DNA of 64,000 nt from Pholiota molesta (taxonomy: Eukaryota > Basidiomycota > Agaricomycetes > Agaricales > Strophariaceae): contig JACGCK010000081.1 of NCBI GenBank assembly GCA_014925825.1, positions 1-64,000 of the forward strand. Direction: 5' to 3'. The notes under the pieces are model-generated. The model was not told the DNA's origin. It did no database searches and saw nothing but the letters and a program-made list of their open reading frames with translations. The first letter of the stretch is position 1. The number at the start of each line of letters is the position of its first letter. The translations under genes and the position numbers were made by a program. Positions 1 through 11,003 of this stretch are shown one piece after another.

Positions 1-670
1 GGGTGTCTCCAGGAGTCGAAGAAGTAATCGGCGTGTGTAGAGAGTTTCTTCGACCCTTCCCTTCGTATTAGCCGCCTTCGATGCGAAGTACTGCTGGAAG
101 AGCCGCCGGCGCTCTTTCCACTCTGGTCCATATGGCATAAAAACAAGCATCCAAGCAAAGCCCATACTATAATCATCGGTTCCTGCGATCATTGAGCAGT
201 ATGAATGGCACTCACTATTTATTGAGGAGAGTGAATTTTGGCCTGATGCGTGTTTTAGTATCTGAAGGAAATACGGTTTCGAAAAAGGCCTTACCGACCG
301 GAATAAGTGGATGAGCGCTTCTCCATGAGATCAGAACAAGCTTTGACTGAGTTAAGAATAACGATAGAGGTCCCAAAAACATTGACATGAACGACGTCAG
401 AATCTAGGATCCACAGTGTAAGGAACTAGAAATCAATGGCTTTATAAATTAGTGGACGAACCGTATCGTTTTCCCCAAGCTTGATATGTTTCCCATTCTA
501 AACTAGACGGGAAATCTAACAGGTTTCCGATGATTGGTAGTTTTGGTGGGCCAGGAGGAAGAGGAAGTCTGGAACTGTTATTGAAATGCCGATAACAGAA
601 AAAAACTTATTAGCAGCACAAAGCCAGAGAGGTAGATTGCGGTATCTTGTGAGAACGCGTTAACACTCAT
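1..670 (-). CDS. Cytochrome P450, 5' part, truncated by window edge
   Basis: Read on the minus strand from ATG 668-670, this encodes the N-terminus of a microsomal cytochrome P450 monooxygenase. A hydrophobic anchor (about residues 10-30) is followed by the proline-rich hinge LPLPPGPPKLPIIGN, then HVNVFGTSIVILNS and KRSSTYSGR, and after further introns the segment FMPYGPEWKERRRLFQQYF, which matches the helix-C region (W/R heme-propionate contacts) of Agaricomycete P450s. The heme Cys loop lies off the left edge. The frame changes between anchor and hinge at a run of seven T (A run 599-605 on the plus strand); one T fewer would restore it. The junction near 195-240 also does not splice cleanly by eye. 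It may be a pseudogene or carry assembly errors. Substrate unknown. Confidence 0.7.
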
Positions 671-2206
671 GATCAAGGATGCGATAGCAGCATCGGGCCC
701 ATAAATATGAGGGGCTTTATAGCGCTGCACTAGCCCAGTGCGGCGACTCCTGACATCTATCAATGACAGCTGCAATTGAAAAGCGGATCCCAGACCTGTT
801 TCTCGAAAGTTGATAGGTTAAAAGTTTAATGGATAGCCATGGGGCTGATCGAAAATAGGAGCATCGATTGCCACAAGCTTTATCCAGTGTAGATATTCGC
901 GATACACGAGGTTCAAACACACGCGCTGTTCATATAAATTAGTCGGCAGTAATGTGGCCGCAGAAAAGAAGCACGAAGCCCCAAAGACGTGGGCGTTTGC
1001 AAGATGGATGTTATTACAGCCGGAATATCCGAAGGCATTTGAGCGCCCAAATCCGAATATTTTGCAAGATAAAATTCGAAGCAAAGCAGTCTTTTCCGAC
1101 GGAAAAGGAGTCCGGCAGCAAGCTGGCAGTAAGTATACGAATCTGATTTCAAGCAATTTGCTTTGAATACAGCATACAGCGCAATTCATTCCCCATCAAT
1201 GCGTAGCCGAGAAATGACAACCAGAAACATTCTCCAGTAAGCAAGAAGATGAAAGTTGAGAACGTTGAGACAACGTTGAGATTGAGTCAGTGGGAAGTAT
1301 AGCTGCATCCTTCGAAAACGACGTTCAGGTCCTGCTGAGGTAAGCGGCCGTCACAAAAGGCCATCAGCTGCCATCAGCCAAGCGTTTTGTGCCGAGGCGC
1401 GCCCGTGTTAAGCGGCCAGGCCAAGGCAGCGTTCACGCAACGCGCACTGCGCCGCTGATGCCTCATGCAATGGGCTATCAAGAGCTTTTCAATTTTCCCT
1501 GGAAGCCACACTGCAGTGCAGGAGAGAAAAAAAATGTAATTTAAATAGAATTAGATGCTCATACATAAGAATCAAATTTATGGCTGGGAGGGCATGGTGG
1601 GGGAACAGGGGAAATTTTTTCGAAAATGAGGCGCATTTTTGCAAGGGGAGGCGCTCTTAAATGCCTCGCTTCAGCGCGAGGTGATGGGCGTAGCAGCCGA
1701 GCATTGGCCGACAAGCTAGCAGCTGATGGGAGGAGAGCACTAGTATTATTAGAAGAGCCGAAATGACATTCTCATACGTTTTAGCGGTGAACGTCATTTA
1801 TCCGGGTCGTCTCAGCTGCGCAGCTTGATCTGGCCATTTCCAGCGCTGGGATTGGCTGCAGGAGCAGCCAAAAAGACGTTTACTCCATCAAAACGACGTT
1901 TACGGTGGGAACAAAGACGTTCAGCGGGTGACCAGGTCAGGACCGGCCAGGCCGCTGTGATGCGCACGGAATTTTCAAGATGCGTCACGGAAAAAGACTG
2001 TTCTTAGGGCTTTGCCTATGCAGAAACCTACCTAGAGTTGAATCAGGGCCTTTCTCTGGCCTCTCTAGTCTCAATTTTCTTGTATATATATATTGCACAC
2101 AGTTCAAAATGAAAACAAAAAATTATATTCAAATATTTCTAATGTATCAGAAGCTTTTTACTAAGTACATAAACTTGACATAAACGAAAGGGACGGTCGA
2201 AGAGGT
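671..2206. other. Intergenic, no gene recognised
   Basis: No convincing coding sequence was seen. The stretch includes GC-richer parts (about 1320-1450 and 1800-1960) in which the hexamer GACGTT recurs (near 1320, 1873, 1895 and 1913). It could be old mobile-element debris, but no terminal repeats were found. Confidence 0.4.
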
Positions 2207-2870
2207 GGGTTAACACCAGCGGCGCGCTTCGGCGCGCGCGCCTCCGCGCTGGCATCCGCTGGAAGCTTCCACTGTGCATGGCGCGCGGGGGTTTTGGTGA
2301 GATACGTCTCGAGCCCCCGGACCAACCACTCGCCTTCGCGCTGCACGTCCTGCACCAGTGGCATCTGCCTGAGCTCGGCGGCCTTCTGAACGCGCCACGC
2401 CGCCATGTCCTCCACGAGCGCGTGCGTCTCGTTCGCGATCAGGGCGTCCAGCTGGTCGAACCTCTTTTCGTGCCGCTCGACAATCCTGTTGCACTTCGCC
2501 GTCCGCTTCCGTCAGGGATTCGATCTGGCAGGCGGCGGCGGCGGATGTGGGTGTGTCCTGGGTGTTCGTGCTGGCGTCGACGACGGCGGGCTGCGGCTTG
2601 TCGACGCCGAGGTCGTGCAGGAACGCGTCGAGGTCGATATCGTCGCCCGCCGACGGGCCCAAGAGCGACGCGGCCGCGACGGAGGCGGCGGCGTGCATCA
2701 CCTCTGCGGATGCCGCAGGCGTCGCGGACTCGGGCTGCTCAGCGGGCGCGGGCGCGTGTGTAGGTGTCCAGCGCCTCCGCGGCCGCGGGCTCTTCGACGA
2801 CGACAACCTCCAGCGAGGCGGCGGGGTCGTCGAGCACGAGTGCGGCCGAGGCGGAGAGGACGACCGCGGC
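2207..2870 (-). pseudogene. Hypothetical protein, frame-disrupted
   Basis: Three overlapping minus-strand open frames join into one protein-like sequence. An Ala/Val/Glu-rich start (about 2870-2770) is followed in a second frame by an acidic motif DDIDLDAFLHDLGVDKP (about 2645). A third frame has a charged, probably helical segment with HEKRFDQLDALIANETHALV and LVQDVQREGEWLVRGLETYL, ending near 2207. Codon use is GC-rich and consistent across the frame changes near 2760 and 2490, and one base removed near 2490 would merge the last two. This suggests one gene broken by indels or sequencing errors rather than three ORFs. I do not recognise the family. The amphipathic C-terminal part looks like a coiled coil. 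Confidence 0.45.
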
Positions 2871-3301
2871 GGGGCAAGGTGCATGAGGTGCAGGGCGCAG
2901 TGCACGTTGGGTGTACGCGTGGTTCGCCGGCGACGCGCGTTTCGTCCGCCCAGCTGTCGTCCAGTCCACGTTGTCGCGAGTTTGCTCAGTGTGGATCGAC
3001 GAGGTCGTTGGCAGCTGGGCAGCCCATGTTGGGGAGATGGCAGCAGCTGCAGCGCCGTACCTGCGGCGCGTCGTCAGCAAGATAAATGGGTGGGGGAAAT
3101 GAACGTACCTGGCTCTGACAAAGGGCGAGCCACCGCCCTCCTCGCGGCCATTACTCCCATCCCCATCGTCTTCTATCGCTTCGGTGCGCGCTCGTGTGTG
3201 TCGTAGGGGTAGCGGTCCACATCCCTCCAGCAGCGAAGGAGAGAGAGGAGCGCGGGGCGGCTGGCAAGACGAGTGTGGTCGTTGCAGAGCAAGAGCCGCG
3301 C

Positions 3302-3339
3302 GTCATTTTCCCGGTGCCTGTGTCATTTTCCCGGTGCCT
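3302..3339. repeat. Short direct repeat, 20-bp period
   Basis: The 18-mer GTCATTTTCCCGGTGCCT occurs at 3302-3319 and again at 3322-3339. It is followed at once by a duplicated GGGAACGGCA motif. It lies about 500 bp upstream of the CSN5 start. Confidence 0.85.
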
Positions 3340-3474
3340 AATCGGGGAACGGCAGGGAACGGCAGGGCGCGGCCCCACGGGCTGCGACGGCGTTCAGAGT
3401 CAACAAGCGTCTACTCTGTCACCTTCTCGCACGCAAACACCCGCGAAAAGCGTGACAAAGACGTTAGTTACAAA

Positions 3475-3686
3475 CACGTGATGCAGGGACGTTCACTGCC
3501 GCTCGGCAGCCATCACGGCCATCATTCCCCCGCCAAAACGGCCGAAAGCACGTGCCGCGAACGTCAATCTCCCGGAAGAACACGTGATGCAGGGACGTTC
3601 ACTGCCGCTCGGCAGCCATCACGGCCATCATTCCCCCGCCAAAACGGCCGAAAGCACGTGCCGCGAACGTCAATCTCCCGGAAGAA
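3475..3686. repeat. Perfect 106-bp tandem duplication upstream of CSN5
   Basis: Copy 1 is 3475-3580 and copy 2 is 3581-3686; by eye they are identical over all 106 bases. Each copy starts with the E-box palindrome CACGTG and contains another CACGTG core near its end. The block ends about 146 bp before the CSN5 start codon, so it may lie in its promoter. Identity implies a recent duplication or an assembly artefact. Confidence 0.9.
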
Positions 3687-3832
3687 GCCAACGACGGCGG
3701 CGACAAGTCCAGTATTGTTTGGTTCGAGCGTGGGTACCAAACAACTTGTGATTAGGAATAGCAGCCACTCGTTCGCTTTCTCCACAACAGCCAACTGATT
3801 TCTTGCAGCAGCTTAGACGCTGACATTCTGAA

Positions 3833-5323
3833 ATGTCGAGCAGTACAGCTCTGAAGACGTTCTCTCTGACAAACGATATCATAGAAATATCACCACAAGA
3901 TGAGATATACCGCTTTGACGCAGCAGCCGATAAACGAATCAACAACGAACAGCCATGGAAGAAAGAGTAACGCGTTTTTTGTCTCTGAGGGAGCTCAATT
4001 TCGTTGATATCCGTTTAATAGCCCGCACTTCTTCAAAACATGCAGGATATCTGCTATTGCTTTGATCAAGATGGTGGGTGGTCTGAGTCAACTCGGCCCC
4101 ATGGCAATGGATCTAATCGATAATCCTGTCTGTTTGCAGGTGATCCATGCGCGCTCTGGTGTACCATATGAGATTATGGGTCTTATGCAGGGCAAAGTCG
4201 TTGACAACTCCCTGATCATCATGGATTCCTTTGCACTGCCTGTACAGGGCACGGAGACTCGAGTGAATGCTGCGAATGAGGCGAACGAGTACATGGTGGA
4301 ATATGTCAATCAGAGTGAGAAGGTACGTCGTACAGATTTCTCTCAGCTGCTATTAGATTGATCTCATTCTTTGAAGGCCGGCAGACTGGAAAACGCCATT
4401 GGGTGGTACCATTCACATCCAGGTTACGGATGCTGGCTTTCTGGTATTGATGTCAACACCCAGATCAATAACCAGAAATACCAGGATCCTTTCGTTGCTG
4501 TTGTGGTAAGTAAATTTTCATGCTTAACAAGGTTTCTCTTCACATCGACGGATCCAGATTGACCCTAACCGCACCATCTCGGCTGGCAAAGTCGATATTG
4601 GAGCTTTTCGCACCTTCCCCGAAAATTATACACCCCCCAATGCCTCCCAGTCAGAATACCAATCAATCCCTCTCAACAAAATCGAAGATTTTGGTGTTCA
4701 TGCGAATCAGTACTATCAATTGGAGGTGGAAGTGTTCAAGTCTAGCCTGGACAATGACCTGTTGTCGATGTTGTGGAACAAATACTGGGTGAACACTCTC
4801 AGTCAAAGTCCTCTGATTTCGGTACGTCATTCTGGCACACTTCAACACGCTGTTATTTATTGTTTACGCTAGAATCGAGCGTATGCGGTTTCGCAGCTAT
4901 CTGATTTGCATCAGAAACTGGCGAAGGCTCAAAATTCAGTGGCGTCGACAAGAGCCTCCGCACCAACTTTGAAGGAGAAGGACACATCCGCGTCGGCTCA
5001 GAAGGTAATTGCTCATCGTATTTTTCAAACGTATTTTGATGTGTAATGCAACTTCAATAGCAAAAGGAGAAGGAAGAGAAGAAGAAAGAGGACAATCAAC
5101 TAACAAAGAGCGTAAAAGACAGGTTTGTGCCATTTTCTCTCTCAAGAGCGCAGATCATCGACTGAACGGCATTCTCTTTAGCACAAAGATCGCCGTAGAG
5201 GCGCAGCACGGTCTTATCACGCAGGTGATTAAAGATGTGATATTTTCGATGCGTCCGAAGAACGGCGGCGATTCTTCTGCCGCAGCCCAAGTGGCAGAAG
5301 TGACCGATATGGCCATTGGTTGA
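3833..5323 (+). CDS. CSN5: COP9 signalosome subunit 5 (JAMM deneddylase)
   Basis: Catalytic subunit of the COP9 signalosome, a zinc isopeptidase that removes NEDD8/Rub1 from cullins and so cycles SCF-type ubiquitin ligases. Eight exons (3833-3966, 4022-4073, 4140-4322, 4377-4505, 4558-4821, 4873-5004, 5061-5122, 5182-5323) splice in frame to about 365 aa, the usual family length. The JAMM motif is complete: Glu73 in [11 protein letters not shown], then His135, His137 and Asp148 in [16 protein letters not shown]. The DAAADKR.QPWKKDPHFFK segment before the MPN domain and the C-terminal [16 protein letters not shown] helix are typical of CSN5 rather than the proteasome subunit Rpn11. The start was chosen as the first in-frame ATG giving a normal N-terminus. 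The surrounding region is rich in F-box genes, whose products act with cullins, but that linkage is probably coincidental. Confidence 0.96.
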
Positions 5324-5409
5324 CTGCATCTTTTTGGTACTGATTCCACGCTTTGATATCTGTATAATATTGCTTTCGCTAGATTGTTGCATGCTTGCCA
5401 TGAGAAGCC

Positions 5410-5431
5410 TTTGTAATTATAATTGGAGATC
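5410..5431 (+). repeat. 22-bp exact repeat, copy 1 (F-box upstream flank)
   Basis: A 22-base stretch here (core TAATTATAATTGGAGATC) is identical to 15447-15468. Weaker similarity continues for about 60 bp, including CAGTCGACTT and CAAGTCTA. Both copies precede a member of the F-box family (5738 and 16077), so the flank was probably duplicated together with the gene. Confidence 0.8.
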
Positions 5432-5737
5432 ATATCTTCGTCAATCAATCAGTCGACTTATGGAAATGATTTGCAAGTCTACGAACTCCAGAACTGACAG
5501 TCACCTCTATAGTTACTGCATCCCTAAGCTTAGGCTAAGGTACGATCATACAACCCACGAGCGATGTGGTTTATTACTAACATTGTGCTTTAAGGCTTTC
5601 CCTTTCTCTTTTCGTGATATATTGCCTTCGAACGCCATGTCTCATTCCAACTCCTTGGATTCACAATACTTACTAGTAGTAGGAGGTCTGTCAAACCGCT
5701 TCTGTCCGTTGACGAGAATGCTAATGTCAATTTTTGT

Positions 5738-5990
5738 ACTAGCTTCAAGATGGCTAATTCCACGTCGTAGCTCTGCAATGGAAAATCTACGGAACGAGGT
5801 TCTTGTGGGGAAATTCAAATACATGGGCTGGCAAGACCTGCTCGCTAGTCGACAGGTTCGTGAAATGTTCACTGGGCTACCACGCCGCGTGGCGCTTTCC
5901 ATGGACGATATCTGGCTCTCTCGGTATCGACAAGGCGTATGTTCAAAGGCGTCATGTGGAAGTTGAGATTGCTAGTTACTTATAGCCAGA
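5738..5990 (+). pseudogene. F-box family remnant with internal deletion
   Basis: The F-box exon is readable (SRWLIPRRSSAMENL then KYMGWQDLLASRQ) and is joined almost directly to a piece of the C-terminal domain (SLGIDKAYVQRR, VEIASYL) followed by a stop. In intact relatives such as the gene at 18213-19972 these two parts are about 400 residues apart. The central body has therefore been deleted. The F-box itself has drifted (NEVLVGKFKYMG in place of TEILVEIFKHMG). It is a dead copy of the family. Confidence 0.8.
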
Positions 5991-7535
5991 CGGCGAATTC
6001 CTGCTACCGTTACATAGGTAGAAGGTTAAATCCCAGAGAGAAACCCAGATCACGGTGTACAACCAGATGTAACACTATCTCGCACGTTGTAATTTGTTGT
6101 ACAATCCGTTTGTGGCGGCCAACGGTTAGATTGAAATTCTCATCCTGTCAAACAATATCGAATCGTATCTCGCACTTGTAAGGGGGGAATATAATCACAT
6201 TTATATCTATATAACCACAGCGAACAAATCTATCTAGCAATCTACAGCACCATCTAACCATCTCCGAAATGCAGCCAGGATCTCTTCGCACCCAGTGATC
6301 CCGCCATTACCCGATTGAGGCCAAGTTGCCAATCCAAAACATCACACGCCCCGGCCCCCAAGTCTACCATAAAATAGTCAACCGTAGTTAGATGCACAAT
6401 ATAGTGCGAGTACTGTATGAGCGACTTACTGCGTTGAAGAACTGTTCGTGATCTTCGTGCAGTGAGCAAATATCTTCGAATGAGTGATAGATTGAGATTT
6501 AGTGAAGTTGTATTGAATATGGTACCGGAAATGAATGGAACGAACCTTTTTCTTGCTTAGCCAGCGAGCTCCTCACTCCTTGCGGTAGATAATCCAGGTC
6601 CTTGACAAGGACTCGTCATTGGGTCAAACAAGAAGTTGAATTGAAGTACTTATGATGGGTTTTCGTTTGAATCCCTCGCCAGCCTGTCTCACTGAAATCA
6701 AGTGTGAGAGGGAAGATCGGCCGCATATATGCATTGAAAACATACCTCAACCATCTAAATCGACCGCGTGGCACCCAGAATACATGGTATGACAAACCAT
6801 ATGTCTTGTGTCGAGACGTTTGTCTCGTGTAGGCGCTAAAACTTGAATGTGAGCGCATATATCCATACAATTAGACAGAATTTGGCAGCTGAGAAATATG
6901 TACCATAAAACTTTCGTTATTATACCAGCTCAAATGGTTTTGTGGCCTGGAATTCCCTGCTGGGTCGCGATATTGGCAGTATCATGTTCCCTAGGGGCTA
7001 GGGCATATGCACGGCAAGAAGTGTCGAAGGAGCTGATGTTTGGCGGGGCACATTTTGTCAATGAGTTCACAGCTTCGTTGTTAGAAAGGGAAGGGGAAGA
7101 GCACGTAAGGGGTCGGAACATGGTGGTGAGCGGAAAGGAGTGTATGTGCCAGTTAGTGGAACGCGATTTCGAGACGACGCGCGGCATCCTGAGTTTCGTC
7201 ACGTGACCAGAACGGGACTTGAGAATAATATCGGTCAGATAATTTACAAGTTCGAACTTGTAAAGTCCCCAATTGGCCAAGCTCAAATTTTATGTTAGAG
7301 GGCACGCATGCTATTGGGAAATACGAAAGGGGCGAGGCTTTGGTGGCATGCAGTTGGACGTGGTTGGATAAACATTCATAGGCAATCTTGAGGCAATCGG
7401 AAATTGTGCGATAAGGTTGGATCATGTTACATTAGTCAAAAATTGTTCGATGCCGTTCTATACGGTGAACTGCATTTCTCACTGGGGTTAAATGCTGAAC
7501 CTGTGCTGAACGTTCACGTGATTTAGTTGTACAGC
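5991..7535. other. Intergenic, no gene recognised
   Basis: Only short open frames without recognisable similarity were seen on either strand. The stretch separates the F-box remnant from the hAT element. Confidence 0.4.
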
Positions 7536-7543
7536 GTAGTGCG

Positions 7544-8669
7544 TAGTGATGTGCGGGCTCGGGCTGGGCTCGAAAGCCCGGGCTTGGGCCCGGCTTTGAG
7601 GGGCTCAGGCTTCAGTAAAGGTGAAGCCGAGCCCTGTGTACAGGCTTGGGCTAGGCTTGGGCAGGCTCGGGCCTAAGCCCGGGCTTTTTGGTGAGAGCCA
7701 TGCCAGCACACATGAGGATCCCAATTAAGCGTCTGCGCACCGCAGGGGTTGCAAAACATTGCAACCCCATTGTAGGCGCAGACGGTTTGATGGTAGATGA
7801 CCGTCGTGCGTGCTGCCTGTCGTCGCGTGCTGCCCATCGTGCATGCTGCCCGACATGTGTGCTGCCTGTCGTGTGTGCTGCGCGTCGTCGCGTGCTGCCT
7901 GTCCGCGCTGCCCGTCGTCGTGTGCTGTCCGTCGTCGTCGCGCGTGCTGCCTGTAATCGTACATGTTATACATTGTCGTGCTTCCCATCGTCGCGCTGCC
8001 TGTCCGCGCTACCTGTTGTCGTGCATGCTGTTCATCGCGCGTGCTGCCCGTCGTCGCGTGCTGCCCGTCATCGCGCTGCCCGTCGTCGCACCGCTCGTCG
8101 TTGCACTGTCCACTGTATATGCGATCAGTAACGTTAATAAAGCAGAGAACGGAAGGTACTTACCTGTTAAGGGGATGGCGACAACGCGTCATCCCCGTGC
8201 CCACGTCAACATCATCGGCCGCTATCCACGCGCCGTCGTCCGCGATCGCGTCGTTTGTGTTGTCGAGCAAGGCAGCCAGCCCACATCCCTCGTTGGAGGG
8301 GAGGGGCGATGGGTGCTGGGCGGCGATGGTAGAGGACGGGTGGTATTTGGGTGGTACTGAGAGAGCGAACACATCCAACAGACACGATTGATGGCAGTTT
8401 AAGCGGAGCTTGACAATTTCAAACCTTCGCCAATAACATTTGGAAGGTAAAACTTGCAAAATCTGTCGATAAATTGCCTGCGATTTCTCATGTTTAGTAG
8501 GGAAATCCTGTGGTCAAAGCCCGGGCTCAGGCCCGCGGCTCGGGCTTTTAGAACTTGCAAGCCGAGCCCAAAGCCTATGTAGGCCCTCCAATGGGCCGGG
8601 CTTGGCTCGGGCTTTTTTGGGCGGGCTCGGGCGGGCTTCGGGCCTCAAGCCCAAGCCGGCACATCACTA
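7544..8669. mobile_element. Non-autonomous hAT-type DNA transposon
   Basis: The 1126-bp element is bounded by short inverted termini, TAGTGATGTGC at the left and GCACATCACTA at the right. It is flanked by a perfect 8-bp direct duplication GTAGTGCG (7536-7543 and 8670-8677). An 8-bp target duplication with short inverted ends is characteristic of the hAT superfamily. Both ends carry dense subterminal copies of GGGCTCGGGC and its complement GCCCGAGCCC, possible transposase-binding sites. The middle is a minisatellite plus a short minus-strand open frame (8459-8160) with no recognised domain. No transposase is encoded. It sits 66 bp upstream of the broken F-box gene at 8743. Confidence 0.88.
7797..8115. 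repeat. Minisatellite inside the hAT element
   Basis: Degenerate tandem copies of units such as GTGCTGCCCGTCGTCGC and CGCGTGCTGCCTGTC. They produce Cys/Arg/Val-rich spurious open frames in every frame and are not coding. Confidence 0.85.
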
Positions 8670-8742
8670 GTAGTGCGAACTTCAACTTCGAAGTTCGAAC
8701 CATCAACCAAAGCGAACCTCAACCCCTACGGCCACCCTTTCC

Positions 8743-10825
8743 ATGCCGATGTCTAAACATTCGACGTCTCTCGTCGAAGGTCAGACTCTTCAACTAAAGA
8801 GTCAACTTCAGTTCTCAAGCAATTGGGCTGAATTCGATATGTTCTCGCTCCTTAAGCCTCTCAAAGCCTTTCACGAGCATTGGGACTCTGTTCAACTGCG
8901 AGAATATGTATCCAATGGTTCGTCACATTCTTCTGTCTGTGGATGCGTATGCTCACAGCAGCGTATAACATTTAAAGCCTCAAGATGGCTCATTCCACGG
9001 CGTAACTCTATGCTTGAAGATCTCCCGACAGAGATACTCATACTCGTGGAAATATTCAAACATATGGGGTGGAGAGATATCCTCGCTAGTCGACAGGTGA
9101 GTTTTAGGCACTTGAAAATGACATTATATGTGCTCATGGTGTTAAAGTCCTGCAAGCGGTTACGTGAAATATCGACTGCACGGCCACTTTGGGCATACTG
9201 TACTATTTCGATCGATTTGGCCGTCACGCGTCACAAGGGTTGTGGCCATGGCCGAAATCGGTCGCTTGTCCCATGTCACACCGTCTGTGGCCATGCTCAA
9301 AATGTGGCAGAAAATTCACCAGATTTTTTTTGGCCCTGCGGGGCGGTATAAATGCAATTTTAGAGATGTTTAAATTTTTTTTTGGCCGGAGTTTTTGGCA
9401 CGTCACAGCTCGCAGGCCAGTTGGACGAATTAAAAAATTCGGCCACCATGTCGCGCGTCCCACCCCGGCCGAATCGATCGAAATAGTACAGTACTTATTC
9501 AACCGATTATCCATCAAACTGATGGCTCCACCACTCCTTGAACGGCCTATCAATGCTTATACAGGTGATGAACTTGAACAGATCGTGCTGAGACGCATCT
9601 CTTCTGAGGTGCGGTGGGCAAGCAAACAGCCACCCAGGACTCGAAGTGTTCCAATGGACTGCGATGAATTGAAGGGCGCGAGCAAGGCGCGAGGCTTCTT
9701 TTGGAGGGAGGAAGATGGCTGTTAAAGTCACTGCGGAAACATCCCAGCCGCGTTTATGCATATGACTTGGACAACCCTCTCTCCCAGAAGCCTAAATGCA
9801 TCATTGATCTCCAGACGGGTACACATCCCCAGATTTGGCGCATGGCTGCTGACGTGGATCGAAACGAATCCGATTTGACATTCAACTTGTGCATCGTTCC
9901 CTCCTGTTATGGCAATTATGACAATCTAAACTCGCCCACTATGGCTCTTGGTGACATTCATATCTACCGCTTAACTTTAGATGGCTTTGGAAGTGAGGCG
10001 ACACTCAAGGCCCAGAAAATTAAAACATTGGACAAAGGTCTGCAAGTCGGGAGCAGAATAGTTTCTTTGCAGGGGCATTACCTGGCCAGATGCCTCCGAT
10101 CGTCCAAACCTCGTTATTTTTGCATTGAAATTTTAGATTGGGTCCTTTCAAACTCCTCCGCACATTCAAAGTCATACATCGATTTACCAAGTTATGATGA
10201 TGTCCCTGTAAGCATTCTATTTTATCAGAAATCTTCTTTGCTTACATTGTTATGCTAGATATATATGACCCTCTTTGCGGATGGCAAGCTTGTCACTGTC
10301 ACCACCACTGCTGTTGCCTTGTATAATGTTACGGACCTTCGTTCGGTCCCTGCTGATAATTGTGCAAGAGAAGCGAAGATTCAGCCCTATTGGGTGCACA
10401 GGGACCCCAAACTTTATTTGCAGCCACACATGTTGAAACCCTATCCTCATCTACAAACGACTCGACTAGCTATTGCTGTGAAGGATGGTATATATGGTTT
10501 GGTTGTCCCACTTCACAGCAATGATGATCCATGGTACCAGCTGCTGTCCGATGTCAATCTTTCTCACGCATTATGGGTCGCCTTCAGTATCAACAAGTTC
10601 TTTTTTCTCGATGGGTCGTCAGAGCTTGTTCAAGTGGGAAATTTTACATGGCCGGATGACAACAAGGAGTCGAGTGGTGTCCATTCCCTTCTGGCCACGG
10701 TCGCTCGTTCAAGGGGATTAGATTTCCCTGATGATTGGGTAGCAGCTCCGCTGTTTGATGACAAGTCCAACCGGCTCCTTTCATTTATGGAAGACCACTG
10801 GGTCATTGCCGATTTTGCTAAATAG
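8743..10825 (+). pseudogene. F-box protein gene, disrupted by MITE and frameshift
   Basis: Family structure is complete: N-terminal exon from ATG 8743 (SNWAEFDMFSLLKPLKAFHE), F-box exon from about 9000 (ASRWLIPRRNSMLEDLPTE, FKHMGWRDILASRQ), and body from about 9150 (SCKRLREISTARPLW). The body runs on to DLPSYDDVP, an intron at about 10209-10258, and the C-terminal exon ending at the TAG of 10823-10825. Three lesions are visible. A 294-bp MITE with TA duplication interrupts the body at 9196 and shifts the frame. The F-box reads EILILVEIF with two extra residues. A further frame change near 9660-9710 separates the open frames ending MDCDELK and starting EGGRWLL. The last 350 codons are open, so decay is recent. 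Downstream and convergent lies the nuclease-like gene at 11004-12858. Confidence 0.88.
9198..9491. mobile_element. MITE, TA target duplication, 20-bp TIRs
   Basis: Terminal inverted repeats are CTGTACTATTTCGATCGATT at 9198-9217 and its exact complement at 9472-9491; the next four bases also pair (GGCC) after one mismatch. The element is flanked by TA at 9196-9197 and 9492-9493. Removing the element and one TA restores GGGCATACTTATTCAACC, which matches the uninterrupted paralogues (for example GGGCGTTCTTATTCAATC at 18650). This gives a proven empty site. TA duplication and TIRs suggest a Tc1/mariner-type (Stowaway-like) non-autonomous element. No open frame of note is inside. Confidence 0.92.
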
Positions 10826-11003
10826 AGTTGTAGTGTGTATCATATAGTTTTGACGAAGGAAATATCATTCAACTCGGTTTTAACTCGGTATAAGTGGAAA
10901 TACAATGGATATGAAACAGATGGGGCACATGCTTGAAAGGCTGATCATTGGATACATATACAGAACCAGACTCCCCTGGCTAGATATTCAATGATTCGAG
11001 AGC

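Noticed and set aside
3564..3794. Open frames spanning the 106-bp tandem repeat
   Set aside because: Their length results from the repeat keeping a frame open; no motif and no support.
7797..8115. Regularly repeated units that might suggest a CRISPR array
   Set aside because: The units are contiguous and degenerate without unique spacers, and the genome is eukaryotic.
7688..8391. Long Cys/Arg-rich open frames at 7688-8391
   Set aside because: They are produced by the minisatellite inside the hAT element, occur in all frames and have no domain.
9198..9491. Reading the MITE as an intron of the F-box gene
   Set aside because: It begins CTGTAC and ends TACAG with inverted termini and TA duplication, and paralogues have no intron here.
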